A DNA stretch of 64,000 nucleotides from positions 1 to 64,000 of the forward strand of contig CAJUMJ010000058.1 in the NCBI GenBank assembly GCA_910587095.1, given 5' to 3'. The notes below the pieces were generated by a model. That model saw only the letters and a program-made list of their open reading frames with translations, was not told the origin of the DNA and did no database searches. Origin of the DNA: an uncultured Lachnospiraceae bacterium. Lineage in GTDB: Bacteria; Bacillota; Clostridia; Lachnospirales; Lachnospiraceae. Below are positions 17,198 through 27,135 of the stretch, one piece after another. Numbering within the stretch: position 1 is the stretch's first letter; every line of letters starts with the position of its first letter. The translations under genes and the position numbers were made by a program.

Positions 17198-18205
17198 ATG
17201 CCCGCACCTTTTTTAAGCATCATCGTACCCGTATACAATGTGGAAGCATACCTGACAGAATGTGTCGACAGCATTCTCGCGCAGACGTTCGCCGACTTTG
17301 AAGTGCTGCTCGTGGACGACGGCTCCACCGACTCTTCGTCCGCCCTTTGCGACGCCTTCGCCGCGAAGGATGCCCGTATCCGCTGCCTGCACAGGAAAAA
17401 CGGCGGTCACATGTCCGCAAGACAGGCCGGCTTTGAACTGTCTATCGGCAAATACGTGGCTTTCGTCGACAGCGACGACTGGATCGCCCCCGCCATGTAC
17501 GAGCGGATGTGCGGCGCTGCCGCAAAATATGACGCAGATGTCATATGCTGCAATTACACCGCCGTCACACCGGAAAAAAGCATCGAGAGACAAGACGTCT
17601 GTGCTCCCGGCTTCTATGACCACAAAGGACTTAATGAGCGTATTTTTCCCGTCATGCTTTTTTCGGGAAATTTTTTTCACTTTGGCGTCTCCCCCAGCTT
17701 ATGCAACAAATTGTTTAAACGAACGTTGCTCGAAAGACATCTTATGCGTGTTCCCCTCTCCCTCAAGCTTGGCGAAGACGGATTGGCCGTCTACCCTTAT
17801 CTTCTCGAAGCGTCCTCCGCTTTCTTTTTTTCGGAAAGCTTCTATTTTTACAGGAGCAACGCTTCCTCTCTCACCCACAACATGGATCGCGGACGCCTTG
17901 CGGAAAACCGCCTGCTTTTTGACTCCTACGACAAATTCATCGACATGGAAGCTCACCCCTGTATGGAAAAGCAGCTCCACCATTACTATGCCTATCAGTG
18001 TCTCCTGACCTTCCCTCCCGTATTCCGCGCCATGAAAGACGGCGGCCGCAAAAAAGCCTTCCTCGAAGAATGCGCTTATCCGCCCGTCAGGCGTGCCTTT
18101 CGGACAGTCAAAATAAAGGATATCCGCGGCCTGCACAACAAAGCTTACGTTTTCTGCATCCGCCATGGGCTGTACGGCTTATTCCGCCTGCTTCTTTCAT
18201 CCTAA
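17198..18205 (+). CDS. Family 2 glycosyltransferase
   Basis: About 335 residues, an inverting GT-A enzyme of the EpsJ/CpsI kind. 'FLSIIVPVYNVEAYLTECVDSIL' begins the fold, 'LLVDDGSTDSS' binds the nucleotide and 'VAFVDSDDWI' is the DxD-type metal site. AGGA lies seven bases before the ATG at 17198; the longer frame from 17096 lies inside the MITE-like element and is unlikely. It stands alone on the plus strand and its stop overlaps by four bases the convergent membrane-protein gene. Acceptor unknown. Confidence 0.88.
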   Translation: MPAPFLSIIVPVYNVEAYLTECVDSILAQTFADFEVLLVDDGSTDSSSALCDAFAAKDARIRCLHRKNGGHMSARQAGFELSIGKYVAFVDSDDWIAPAMYERMCGAAAKYDADVICCNYTAVTPEKSIERQDVCAPGFYDHKGLNERIFPVMLFSGNFFHFGVSPSLCNKLFKRTLLERHLMRVPLSLKLGEDGLAVYPYLLEASSAFFFSESFYFYRSNASSLTHNMDRGRLAENRLLFDSYDKFIDMEAHPCMEKQLHHYYAYQCLLTFPPVFRAMKDGGRKKAFLEECAYPPVRRAFRTVKIKDIRGLHNKAYVFCIRHGLYGLFRLLLSS

Positions 18206-20058
18206 AATGGCTTCTCCCACACGCCTCTCTGGTAAAACTGGTCGCTGGCGTCAATCCCCTGCCTGTCGTCATCAAGGGCAAATGTCCGGTCGAAAAGATT
18301 CGTCCTTGTAAAGGCGAGGACAAGCAGCCCGAAAGTAAGAACCGCAGCCGCCAGCGTTACCCTGCCTATTTTCCCGCGCTTCTTTGCCGCTTCGAGCGTT
18401 TTTCCCTCGACTTCTCTCCTGGCCATGCGCAGCCTGTCCGCCCCTCTTTCCAAAAACGCGATCCACTCCGCCATCCCGCACACCGCGTAGGGAACCAGCA
18501 GCACAAAATACGGTACGGTGTAGGAGGCGCTGGATTCCCATACCATATGAAACAGATATCCTCCAAGAAAAACCACCGCGCACATCAGCTCGTTTAATCC
18601 GCCCTTTCTCCACCGCAAAAAAAGGTAAAGCAGCATCCCGAGCAAAATCCACGTCTGCATATAGTTGAGAACAACGGAAAGCCTTACGCTTCCCCTCCCC
18701 TCGATCAGACTCTTTAACCAAAGCGGAATCTTTACGTCCGACTTTCTTCCCCTCGTGCGGTCCAGACAGATAAAGGTGGGATCGTTCCACTGAAAGGCGG
18801 TCTTTCTCGCAAAGAAGGTGAAACCCTCGTCCATCGGCCTTTCTGACATTCTTGTCATAATTTTTGAGAGATCGCTCAGACACTCCTCGTTGATCCGCTC
18901 CGTGTCGTAGTGGTTTCGCTCAAACACTTCGCCGTTATAGCCGTTGTAACCGCCGGGTCCAAGAGGCGCTTCCTGCAGTCCCATGACAACCCAGGAAAGC
19001 ATCGCCTCCCCCTCTGCAAGCTCCTCTCCCGATATCCGCTCCACAGCGTAGTTCGCAAGCCGGGTGCATAGCGGCACGCTCAGACACATGCACGCAACAA
19101 AGATAAGCGAGACAAATCGCCCGCGTCGGTCTTTTCCTTTGTCGGAAAGAGGGGGTGTAATTGCGTCATAGACGAGAAAGCAGGCGATCGCAATCAGATA
19201 AATCAGACAATTCATCTTGATCACCGTAGCAAGCCCCATGCAAAGTGAGGCAGCCGCAATGTAACGGTAACGCCTTGAGGCCAGATATCTCAGCGCGAAA
19301 TAAACCGCACCGAGAGAAAGCGCCATTCCCGGTAGAATGCCGTAAAGATAGGTCACGTAGAAGGAGAGCGGCGTCCAGATAAGAAGACTGACATACACTG
19401 CCGTCTGCAAGCCTTTCCCCCGCTTGCAAAAATCATCCAAACCCGCGTCCGGCCGCACTGAAAACAACCCGGAAAGTCTGGAAAGCAGCCCGTAAATGAC
19501 CGCCAGAAAAACAACGTTCACCAGTTGGAATCCCACATAATTTTCCGCCCCGAGAGGAAAGCTCAGCAGATAAAAAAAGAGGACAATTCCCGACTGGAAC
19601 GGATACTTAAACAGGTATTCCCCCTCGTGAAAAGCGGAAAAATCCCCCTGCCTCCACTGTCCGACGATCGCATATACCTTGGCCGGATCGGAGCCTGGAT
19701 AAAGCTGCGTCATCCATACATAGGCAGAGCCGAGAAGCAGCGTGAGAACGATGCATCCCCAAAACAAATGCTCCTGTCTGATGGCCCTGCATCTTTGCCT
19801 TACAGACGGACAAAAAACCTGCGCCAGCTTTTTCCCCACCAGAAGAAAAGCCGTGAGTAACACAAAGAAAAGCAGATGCTTTAAAGGACTGTCCGCGATG
19901 TTGAGCGTCCTCTCCTGCTCTGCGCCGTCCTCCAAAAACACCCTGCCCACAAAACTGGTACTAAAAACACTGTGCAGGAGCAGAAGAAATACTGCCCCCG
20001 CAAGCATCAATCGAATCATGCCGTTTACGACCCGATAAAACCAATGATTTTGATCCAT
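18202..20058 (-). CDS. Large polytopic GT-C-like membrane protein
   Basis: About 618 residues with roughly a dozen hydrophobic helices. 'YPGSDPAKVYAIVGQWRQGDF' in the first extracellular loop and 'EYLFKYPFQSGIVLFFYLL' after it follow the pattern of GT39/ArnT-like enzymes, whose first loop holds the catalytic acid. The ATG at 20058 is preferred to a TTG at 20100 because GGTGG lies just ahead of it. It is the only such gene between the GT2 and the surface-protein block. Transfer of a lipid-linked sugar outside the membrane is likely but unproven. Confidence 0.65.
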   Translation of the reverse strand: MDQNHWFYRVVNGMIRLMLAGAVFLLLLHSVFSTSFVGRVFLEDGAEQERTLNIADSPLKHLLFFVLLTAFLLVGKKLAQVFCPSVRQRCRAIRQEHLFWGCIVLTLLLGSAYVWMTQLYPGSDPAKVYAIVGQWRQGDFSAFHEGEYLFKYPFQSGIVLFFYLLSFPLGAENYVGFQLVNVVFLAVIYGLLSRLSGLFSVRPDAGLDDFCKRGKGLQTAVYVSLLIWTPLSFYVTYLYGILPGMALSLGAVYFALRYLASRRYRYIAAASLCMGLATVIKMNCLIYLIAIACFLVYDAITPPLSDKGKDRRGRFVSLIFVACMCLSVPLCTRLANYAVERISGEELAEGEAMLSWVVMGLQEAPLGPGGYNGYNGEVFERNHYDTERINEECLSDLSKIMTRMSERPMDEGFTFFARKTAFQWNDPTFICLDRTRGRKSDVKIPLWLKSLIEGRGSVRLSVVLNYMQTWILLGMLLYLFLRWRKGGLNELMCAVVFLGGYLFHMVWESSASYTVPYFVLLVPYAVCGMAEWIAFLERGADRLRMARREVEGKTLEAAKKRGKIGRVTLAAAVLTFGLLVLAFTRTNLFDRTFALDDDRQGIDASDQFYQRGVWEKPF

Positions 20059-20115
20059 ATACCACCATTTTCCGAAAGCGGACGCTGTCCGCTTCCACAA
20101 TCTCAGCTATTATAA

Positions 20116-20985
20116 TCAGGTATTCCCGTGAAACGCCAATCCGTTATCCTGCGCGTACGCCTCGGCATTGCTCCCGCTTCCCGCGACAATCACCAGTCCG
20201 CCCGCCTCTAACGCGTTGGGAAAAGCACTCTGACCGATTGTAATCTGGTCACAGTTAATTTCCACTCTTATAAGCGCCGAACACCCCTGAAAGGCATAAT
20301 CGCCAAGCGTCGTCACCGACTGCGGCAACACCATCTGCTCAAGCTTCTGACAATCCGCAAAAGCATACGCGCCGACAGACATAAGCCCGCTCTCCTCCAT
20401 ATCTCTCAGTTGTAAAAGCTGAAGCTTTGCGTTCCCCTTAAAAGCGTTGTCGCCGATCACCGTCACGGACTTCGGGAGGGAAATCTGTGTCAGATCCGTA
20501 CATCCCTCGAAAGCCCCCTCGCCAAGCTCCGTCACCGTGGAGGGAAGGTAAACGCTTTTTAAGGCCGTGCATCCCTTGAATCCCGCCCCCGCTACCGTCG
20601 TCACTCCGGAGGGCAGCTTCACATAGGTAATCTCCTGGTTGCCCGCGAAAACATCCGCCGAGACGGATGTATATTTTTCTCCCTCCTCCGGCTGTTTCAA
20701 TTCTACATTACCCTCGAAGCTGACCTCTGTCAACGTTTCCGATCCGTTTTCGTCACTCTTTTTTTCCTTTACGGCCGTGAGCACACCGTCCGATACCTCA
20801 TAAATATATTTACGGGGCACATTGGCGTCATAGGTAACCCGCATTCCGGTATAGTCCGTAAAGGACACCACCCTGCTGTCAGCCGAAACTTCCTGCTCCT
20901 GCTCCGCCGCCAGAGCAGGCGTGCCGTTTTCCCCCGCCAGCAGGCTGCATGCCAGCAGCAAAGTAAGCACACTTTTCTTTTTCAT
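20116..20985 (-). CDS. Secreted leucine-rich-repeat protein (BspA/LRR_5 type), short paralogue
   Basis: A 289-residue secreted protein. A signal peptide (1 to about 27, ending ALA-AEQ) precedes a domain that starts 'RVVSFTDYTGMRVTYDAN' and then BspA-type leucine-rich repeats such as 'GFKGCTALKSVYLPSTVTELGEGAFEGCTDL' patterns (about 105-265). It closes with a cap 'VIVAGSGSNAEAYAQDNGL'. The same modules, in the same order, form residues about 205-560 of the 1901-residue neighbour, so this is a truncated or ancestral duplicate. No anchor motif is visible. GGTGAGGAG just before the ATG is a strong ribosome site. Adhesion or binding is the usual role of such repeats. Confidence 0.85.
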   Translation of the reverse strand: MKKKSVLTLLLACSLLAGENGTPALAAEQEQEVSADSRVVSFTDYTGMRVTYDANVPRKYIYEVSDGVLTAVKEKKSDENGSETLTEVSFEGNVELKQPEEGEKYTSVSADVFAGNQEITYVKLPSGVTTVAGAGFKGCTALKSVYLPSTVTELGEGAFEGCTDLTQISLPKSVTVIGDNAFKGNAKLQLLQLRDMEESGLMSVGAYAFADCQKLEQMVLPQSVTTLGDYAFQGCSALIRVEINCDQITIGQSAFPNALEAGGLVIVAGSGSNAEAYAQDNGLAFHGNT

Positions 20986-21056
20986 ATCTCCTCACCCCTT
21001 TTCGTCTGTACATCCCTTATACTTGCACCTTATATCTTTCCCATATTTTTGTAGTT

Positions 21057-21092
21057 ATAAAAACAGCAGCCGCCGTCGGCCACTGTTTTTAT
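21057..21092 (-). terminator. Rho-independent terminator after the 1901-residue surface protein
   Basis: ATAAAAACAG (21057-21066) pairs with CTGTTTTTAT (21083-21092) around a GC-rich loop that itself contains GCCG/CGGC. Read on the minus strand, the stem ends in CTGTTTTTAT, giving the U-tract. It lies 44 bases past the stop at 21136. Confidence 0.8.
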
Positions 21093-21135
21093 CTTTTTAT
21101 CTGTCACTGTTCCCTGGTCGGCAGCCTCGCAAGGA

Positions 21136-24100
21136 TCAGTGGACATTGATCTTCATCGTAAAGGACGTCGCCGTCTCAGGCGTGTTCACGCCCTGTCCCC
21201 TGAACTTCACGTACATCTTCACGTTGTTGGATGAACCGTTCGCGAATCCCACAGCCTCTCTCAAGTGGACAATCACCTTCATGGAACCGTCCGCCTGCGG
21301 CACCTGCGTCAGCCTGAAGCTGTCGCGCGCCGTCTCGTCTTTTTCCAGGAAGTCAACCGTCTCGATCGTTCCCACGGAACCTTCCTTCGGCTTCACGACA
21401 AAGGTAGCGTCATAATCTTTCGTGGAAAGATATACGTCCAACGTGCTCTTGTCGGTGGTTACTTTCGGCAGTACCTGTGCCGCCTTGATCTTGACCGCCT
21501 TTGACAGAATACCGCCGTTCATACTCGGCGAGCCCGCGTAGCCTTTCACCTTCACCCAAATATATACCATATATTCCTGATTGTAGTTGAGACTCGCGTA
21601 ATCGTATTCCCTGGACATCGGCGGAGTTGGCGAAGCCGCACCGGCAGTTTCCAAAGTCTTCGCCGCCCCGGAAACCGTGATCGCTTCCGCAGTACCGGAA
21701 GACGCAAGCGCTTTTGCCGCCCGGGTCTTTGCCAGTAACAAACTTGTCCCTATTCCTTCTATCCCCGATGTTGTTGCCGGGGGCGTATTATCGTCCGTAT
21801 TTTCTCCGCTTCCCGAAGGGTTGCCGCCCTCTGTGCCTGCGTTGTCTCCGCCGCCCTCGGGTGTCCCGGAAGTATTGCTGTCGCCCGTGGTATCGCCGCC
21901 GTTATCGGGTGTTCCCTCGGGGCTGCCGCCTCCCGCAGTACCGCCATCGCCGTCGCTGTTCCCGTCCGGGTTCTCGGGCTGGGCAAGCTCTTTTCCGTCA
22001 TCCGGATTACCCGGCTCGCCGGAGCCTTCGCTTCCGCCCGGTTTTTCGCTGTCGTCAGGCTCCTCCGGCGTACCCGGTTTCTCTTCCGTACCCGGCGTAC
22101 CAGGCTGATCAGGCACTTCCGGCGCGCCTGCCACCGTCTTTTTAGGCGTCACGAAAAACTTGCCCGCGTCCTTGCCTTCCTCGATCATCGCGATATCGAA
22201 ATATTGGCTCTCTTTCTCCAAATTCCCGCTGTCATAAATCTTGACGTCCGTGATCTCGCCCTTGATGTTTTTCAAAGTCGGCGTATAGATGATACCGTTC
22301 TTAACATCCGCCTCTCCCTCACGGTTCACCAGGTTGATCTTGCCTTTGGCCGCCACCGTAAGCCCGATGTCGTTCGTGCTGATCACCTTCACCTTGAAGG
22401 ATACCGGCTTTGTCGATACCGTTGTCATTCCGGGTTTCATATATCTTTGCGTCATACTGAAAGTGTAGGTTCCCTTGGTCAGATTCCTGTCCTTCAAAGA
22501 GACACGCAGCATATCGCTTGTCTTTTCCTCCGGGTCGCCCTCCGTTATGACAAAATTCAGATGATTTGCCACATCCTCTTTGCCCCTCGTGGTGCACTTG
22601 ATCTCCGTCTCATCCGCTCCGCCGCCAACCTTAGCCAGCGTATATCCCTCCGGCTTCGTGTTCACCGTAAAGGGAATCTCCGATGTCTCGATATAAAGCT
22701 CGTCGTCTTTTGCCGTGGCGCTGTTGTTGTTGTCATAAACCGCCAGATTAAGCTGCAAAGACCCCTTGCCGAATTTCACGGTAGGTTTGGTATTCACCAC
22801 TTTGACCGACAGGTTAAACTTCTTTACCGTCCCGTCTCCCACATAACCCGTTTTGGGATAGCACTCAAATTTATAAGTGCCGTTCTTTACTGTCTGCCCG
22901 GGTTTGATGGATACGATTCCCTGTCCGTCTTTGTACTGCACATCGAGCTTTCCGATCTCCGACTCGTTACTTCTCGTAATCACCGGTGTGAATACCTGGG
23001 AGTCATAGATTTCCACTCCCTTCTGGTTCGATGCCAGAGCAAAGGAAACCGCTTTTTCCGGGTAATTCTGGTTGACGGTCACAGTCGCCGGATTTGTCTT
23101 GATCGTCGGCGCCGACTCGCTGACACTGACCGTATAGGTGTAGCTGAGCGTCCTCTCCTTGCCGTCCTTGTCCTTATCCCAGTTTTGGTTTTTTAATACC
23201 AGTTTGAGTTTTCCCTTGTCGGGAATGAAACCAATCTTTATGGTCCCGTCCGGCTGGATGGTAGGACCCGGATTCTGAATCAGATCGCTCTGCTCTTCCG
23301 TAATCGTATATCGCCCGTCGAGTACCACCTGTTCCTTCGTCTTCGATTTTTTGTCGTAAAGCTCGAAGAATTCCGTCTGTATCCTGGAATTTGCCGGGTA
23401 AGTTGCTTTTGTCTCCCGCAGCGCGTAGGACGGCGGCGTGGTACAGGTCGGCATGGTCACCTTCATCTTTTTCGCCGCGCTGTTTTCATATCCCTTGTAG
23501 TAGATCACGAGATAGCCCGTCACCGCAGGTTTCTTGCCGCTCGTATATTTGAGGTTTCCGTTATTACCCTCGCTGCGTCTGATAATCACTTTGCCCGCCG
23601 AGAGGTCACTCTCTTCCTCATCGATCACAAAGTTTTCCAGAAAAAGCTTGTCGTCGGCCTTCGTGGACAAAGGCTCCAGAAGTACCTTCTCGATCTTCGC
23701 CGATCCCAGTTTTGTGATCTCCGTGGTCACCACCGTAGGCTCGCTGTCCTCGGTACTTCGGCCATCCTTGTAGAACAGGTTAAACTTTACCTTCTTCGAG
23801 TTAAACTTGATCGTCGGCGTCGGTATTGTGCGCTTTACCGTGATTGTGAGGGGCATAAAGCTTGTCTCGTTCACACTCCCATTCACACCGACTCTCACCT
23901 TGTATGTTCCGTTCTTTATCGTCGAAGCGACAGGTTTGATCCGGAATCGCTTACAGTTTGCGCTACTGGACTCCTCGTCATAGGTTGCGACAAAATCGGA
24001 CGATATACCACCCGCTTTGCCCTGGCTCTCCTCTTCGTAGAGTTTTATCCCCACCTTATCCAAGTCCTTATTATAAGCAGAGATTAACTCAATCGTTCCG

Positions 24101-26841
24101 CCGCTCGTCTCATTCGGATTTACCGTCACGCTGGAGGAAGTCAGTGTGAAGCCCTCCTGGTACACCTGGACGACAAACTTTTGGGTCACCTTCTCCTTCT
24201 CGGCGCCAGACGCGTTGTTCGCCGTCACCGTGATGGTCGCCTCACCCTCGCAGCCTTTCGGCACTGACACCACATTGGACGAATCCTTGCCTTCCGTGCT
24301 TGCGTTTTTCACTGTCGCGACTTTGGAGTTGCTGCTGCTCCAGGTAAGTTTCTTGCTGATGCCCTCCATGCCGTCGTAAACATTCGCTTTTAAGGTAAAG
24401 GAAAGTCCTTCCCTCGACACATAGCCCTTCGTGATGGCAAGCGTCTGTATGCCGTCCGCCGGCCCGTGGATTTCTACCGAAGACGTACTCTCCGGATATC
24501 CCGAAGCTTTCAGCGTAATGGCTTTCGCCTCTGCCGTCGTGACGCTGATGGTTCTGTTGATAGTGATTTCTCTGCCGTCTCCGCCTTTCACAACCGCGGT
24601 AATCTTGGCATCCGCCTTTTCTCCGCTTCCTGTGCCTGCCGCAGTGATCACGCCGTTTTTGTCAACCACTGCCACCTTCTCATTGCTGGATGTAAGTTTT
24701 ACAATCTTGGACGCCGGAATGGTTTTCCCGTCCTCGTCGAGCAGGAACATCCGTGTCGACTGACCGATCTTTAACTCCACGCCGAGATAGCCGTACTCAT
24801 CCATCAAACCGTTTTGCAAAGGCGTGCCTGCCGAAAATTCGACCGTCACCGTTTTTCCCTTGATGTTGTCCGGCGTATCCGCCACAAACCCGGCCGTGAT
24901 GACTACGCCACCCTCGGGCATTGTAAAGTAATACGCCCCTTTTTCTTTCTGCATCGGCTGGCCGTTGCACCGAAGAGCATCGTCATCGAAAGTATAACCC
25001 TCGTTCGCCTTATAATAAATATAGTATTTTTCAGTGCCGCTCTTTACGCCTTTTCCGCCGTTGGCTTTATTGATATTCTGATCGAAAGCCGACTGGCCTG
25101 CCAAGCCTGCCCAAACACTGCCTCCCGGGAATTTACCGTCTGCTTTGACCGCTCCCTCCACATCTTCTATGATGTATTTGTAATATTTATCCGCGTCAGG
25201 CCCGACGCCATTATCCCGCGCGTAATCGTAACCATTACTGCCGGGATTTGCAATAATCACAAGTTCTTTCGCCTCTCCTACCGGAAAAGCATCCTTCGTA
25301 AGATTGATCTTATCGTACCCGATCTGCACTCTCGTCAGCTTCGTACAGCCCTGAAACGCATAGTCGTTTATCGCGACCACCGACTGCGGAAGTGTCAACT
25401 GCTTGATATTGTAGCAATTCGCAAAGGCCCATCTGTCGATAGTCAGATTCTCACCGTTCACAAAGTTTACCGCTGTCAACGCGCTGCATCCGTCAAAAGC
25501 GTGTTCGGGAATCAATGTGAGATTATCGCCAAGCGTCAGATCCGTCAGTCCCGTACAACCCTGGAATGCGTTCGCCCCCATCTCATTGAGCTTCGTCTTT
25601 GAGAAATTCAGTCCCCTGATCGCCTTACAGCCCTTGAACGCCGCTTCCCCGATGCTCTGCAGCTTGGTCGGTATCAAAAACTGCGTGTCCGAGCAGAACT
25701 CCGACAAGACGGAACATCCCTCAAAGGCATGATCGCCTATGGATAACAAATCACAGTAGTCCACGTCCTTCATGAAGACCATGTGCAGTCTGGCGTCTCC
25801 CTTAAACGCGCTCGCCCCGATTTCCGTCACTGTCTTTGGCACCGCGATCTGGCTCATAGCCGTACAGCCCTCAAAAGCGCTGTCGCCGATTTTCTTCACC
25901 GTCCCGGGCAGATAAACGCCCTTCAAAGCTGTACAACCCTTAAAAGCATCCGCCCCGATGGTTTCCACACCTTCCGGAAGCTTCACATAGGTAACCTTTG
26001 TATTCGCGCCGAACACGCCTGACGCGATGGATTTATACTTTGTTCCCTCCTCCGGCTGCTTCAACTCCACGTTGCCGCTAAAATCCGCGGGCGTCTCCGT
26101 CGGTTCCTCCTCCGTGCCGCCTTTCACGTTAACGCCGGTAAGTGTCCCGTTCCCGTCGACTACGTATATGTACTGCTGCTCCGCGTTGGCGTCATAGGTG
26201 ATCCGCATGCCGGTATCGTCCATAAAGTCCACCATCCGGCTTTTATAAGTCAGTACCTCCGGCTCGTCGGCGGTTTCCGTCGGTTTCTCAGCCTCCGTAT
26301 CCTCCGCCACAGGCTCTTCCCCGTCGACGACAGGCTCCCCGTCCGCAGGCGGCGTCACCTCGTCGCCGTCCGGCAGTTTTTCTGTTCCGTCCTCATCCTC
26401 CGGCTCATCCGGGTTTTCTTCTTCCCCGGGATTTTCTCCCTCTGAAGGTTTCTCCTCTTCCCCGGGGGTCTCGCCCTCCGAGGGCTTCCCCTCTTCCCCG
26501 GGATTCTCACCCTCCGAAGGATTTTCTTCTTCCCCGGAATTCTCACCCTCCGAGGGTTTTTCCCCTTCTGCGGGATTTTCTCCTTCCGAAGGCTTCTCCT
26601 CCTCCGCGGAAGGATCTTTTGTCACGTCCGACGTATCCTGATCCGCAGAGGGCTTTTTCGTCTCCCCTTCTGCGGCCTCCTCTTTTTCCTGATTATCCCC
26701 GGACGGATTTTCCCCCGCCTCCTCCTGAGAGACAGAAATAGGCACGTCCGCTCCCTGCTCCGCTGCAAGGATCGTCATGCCGTTTCCGCTCACCACCAGA
26801 CTGAGCGCCAACAATAGTGCAAATACTCTTCTCTTCCTCAT
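21136..26841 (-). CDS. Giant secreted LRR/Ig-like surface protein
   Basis: A 1901-residue secreted protein. Order: signal peptide (1 to about 27); acidic Glu/Pro/Gly low-complexity stalk (about 30-195) with a repeating 'GENPGEEEKPSE'-type unit; the 'MVDFMDDTGMRITYDAN' module; BspA-type leucine-rich repeats (about 270-545); Ig-like Big_2-type domains ('VAVVDKNGVITAAGTGSG', 'SSNSKVATVKN'); many further beta domains; a second Gly/Pro/Glu linker (about 1565-1690); and a final beta domain ending KINVH. No LPxTG motif, SLH repeat or C-terminal membrane helix is visible, so attachment is unexplained. AGGTGG lies six bases before the ATG. Likely an adhesin or matrix-type protein. Confidence 0.85.
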   Translation of the reverse strand: MRKRRVFALLLALSLVVSGNGMTILAAEQGADVPISVSQEEAGENPSGDNQEKEEAAEGETKKPSADQDTSDVTKDPSAEEEKPSEGENPAEGEKPSEGENSGEEENPSEGENPGEEGKPSEGETPGEEEKPSEGENPGEEENPDEPEDEDGTEKLPDGDEVTPPADGEPVVDGEEPVAEDTEAEKPTETADEPEVLTYKSRMVDFMDDTGMRITYDANAEQQYIYVVDGNGTLTGVNVKGGTEEEPTETPADFSGNVELKQPEEGTKYKSIASGVFGANTKVTYVKLPEGVETIGADAFKGCTALKGVYLPGTVKKIGDSAFEGCTAMSQIAVPKTVTEIGASAFKGDARLHMVFMKDVDYCDLLSIGDHAFEGCSVLSEFCSDTQFLIPTKLQSIGEAAFKGCKAIRGLNFSKTKLNEMGANAFQGCTGLTDLTLGDNLTLIPEHAFDGCSALTAVNFVNGENLTIDRWAFANCYNIKQLTLPQSVVAINDYAFQGCTKLTRVQIGYDKINLTKDAFPVGEAKELVIIANPGSNGYDYARDNGVGPDADKYYKYIIEDVEGAVKADGKFPGGSVWAGLAGQSAFDQNINKANGGKGVKSGTEKYYIYYKANEGYTFDDDALRCNGQPMQKEKGAYYFTMPEGGVVITAGFVADTPDNIKGKTVTVEFSAGTPLQNGLMDEYGYLGVELKIGQSTRMFLLDEDGKTIPASKIVKLTSSNEKVAVVDKNGVITAAGTGSGEKADAKITAVVKGGDGREITINRTISVTTAEAKAITLKASGYPESTSSVEIHGPADGIQTLAITKGYVSREGLSFTLKANVYDGMEGISKKLTWSSSNSKVATVKNASTEGKDSSNVVSVPKGCEGEATITVTANNASGAEKEKVTQKFVVQVYQEGFTLTSSSVTVNPNETSGGTIELISAYNKDLDKVGIKLYEEESQGKAGGISSDFVATYDEESSSANCKRFRIKPVASTIKNGTYKVRVGVNGSVNETSFMPLTITVKRTIPTPTIKFNSKKVKFNLFYKDGRSTEDSEPTVVTTEITKLGSAKIEKVLLEPLSTKADDKLFLENFVIDEEESDLSAGKVIIRRSEGNNGNLKYTSGKKPAVTGYLVIYYKGYENSAAKKMKVTMPTCTTPPSYALRETKATYPANSRIQTEFFELYDKKSKTKEQVVLDGRYTITEEQSDLIQNPGPTIQPDGTIKIGFIPDKGKLKLVLKNQNWDKDKDGKERTLSYTYTVSVSESAPTIKTNPATVTVNQNYPEKAVSFALASNQKGVEIYDSQVFTPVITRSNESEIGKLDVQYKDGQGIVSIKPGQTVKNGTYKFECYPKTGYVGDGTVKKFNLSVKVVNTKPTVKFGKGSLQLNLAVYDNNNSATAKDDELYIETSEIPFTVNTKPEGYTLAKVGGGADETEIKCTTRGKEDVANHLNFVITEGDPEEKTSDMLRVSLKDRNLTKGTYTFSMTQRYMKPGMTTVSTKPVSFKVKVISTNDIGLTVAAKGKINLVNREGEADVKNGIIYTPTLKNIKGEITDVKIYDSGNLEKESQYFDIAMIEEGKDAGKFFVTPKKTVAGAPEVPDQPGTPGTEEKPGTPEEPDDSEKPGGSEGSGEPGNPDDGKELAQPENPDGNSDGDGGTAGGGSPEGTPDNGGDTTGDSNTSGTPEGGGDNAGTEGGNPSGSGENTDDNTPPATTSGIEGIGTSLLLAKTRAAKALASSGTAEAITVSGAAKTLETAGAASPTPPMSREYDYASLNYNQEYMVYIWVKVKGYAGSPSMNGGILSKAVKIKAAQVLPKVTTDKSTLDVYLSTKDYDATFVVKPKEGSVGTIETVDFLEKDETARDSFRLTQVPQADGSMKVIVHLREAVGFANGSSNNVKMYVKFRGQGVNTPETATSFTMKINVH

Positions 26842-26961
26842 TGCTTTCCACCTTTTCCCATGCGTACTTCAGATACTTTTCCCGCGTGTTTCACGACTTT
26901 ATCTTTTCCTCAGCACAGTGAGTTTCATAACATTTTATTATGTCACCTTATGATGGTTTTG

Positions 26962-26990
26962 ATTATAACATCCGTAATTGTATTATGCAA
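26962..26990 (-). promoter_or_regulatory. Sigma-A promoter of the 1901-residue protein gene
   Basis: On the minus strand TTGCAT (26990-26985) and TATAAT (26967-26962) are separated by 17 bp, with a TG extended -10. Transcription would start near 26955, giving a leader of about 110 bases before the ATG at 26841. Confidence 0.75.
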
Positions 26991-27079
26991 GAGAAAAATA
27001 CACCATATCTAGCGCTTTTAAGAATTTCTTAAGCTTTATTTCGGAATGTTTTAGCCACTCAGTCCTTCTTTTTCTTCCT

Positions 27080-27135
27080 TTATGTCTACTTCTTTATGTT
27101 TACCTCCATTCTTATGTCGACTTGGTTATGTCTAC
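27080..27135. repeat. Four copies of TTATGTCKAC, possible regulator sites
   Basis: TTATGTCTAC (27080-27089), TTATGTTTAC (27094-27103), TTATGTCGAC (27112-27121) and TTATGTCTAC (27126-27135) are spaced 14, 18 and 14 bp start to start. A looser copy, TTATGTCACC, lies at 26938. A perfect TTATGTCGAC recurs at 32085-32094, upstream of the other large surface-protein gene. The array lies about 90-145 bp upstream of the -35 of the 1901-residue gene. A shared regulator of the surface proteins is a possible reading; the last copy overlaps the stop of the gene at 27132. Confidence 0.45.

Noticed and set aside
22204..23196. Plus-strand open frame opposite the 1901-residue protein
   Set aside because: Shadow of the beta-domain repeats, no ribosome site, no domain.
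26390..26610. Regular short repeats resembling a CRISPR array
   Set aside because: They are in frame within the secreted protein and encode the Glu/Pro stalk; there are no unique spacers of constant length.
26927..26938. ATAACATTTTAT, matching 12 bases of the invertible repeat core
   Set aside because: AT-rich match without an inverted partner nearby and about 15 kb from the recombinase; likely chance.
27080..27135. Motif array considered as CRISPR or as iterons of an origin
   Set aside because: Units of 10 bp with 4- to 8-bp gaps are too short for CRISPR, and no replication gene is near.
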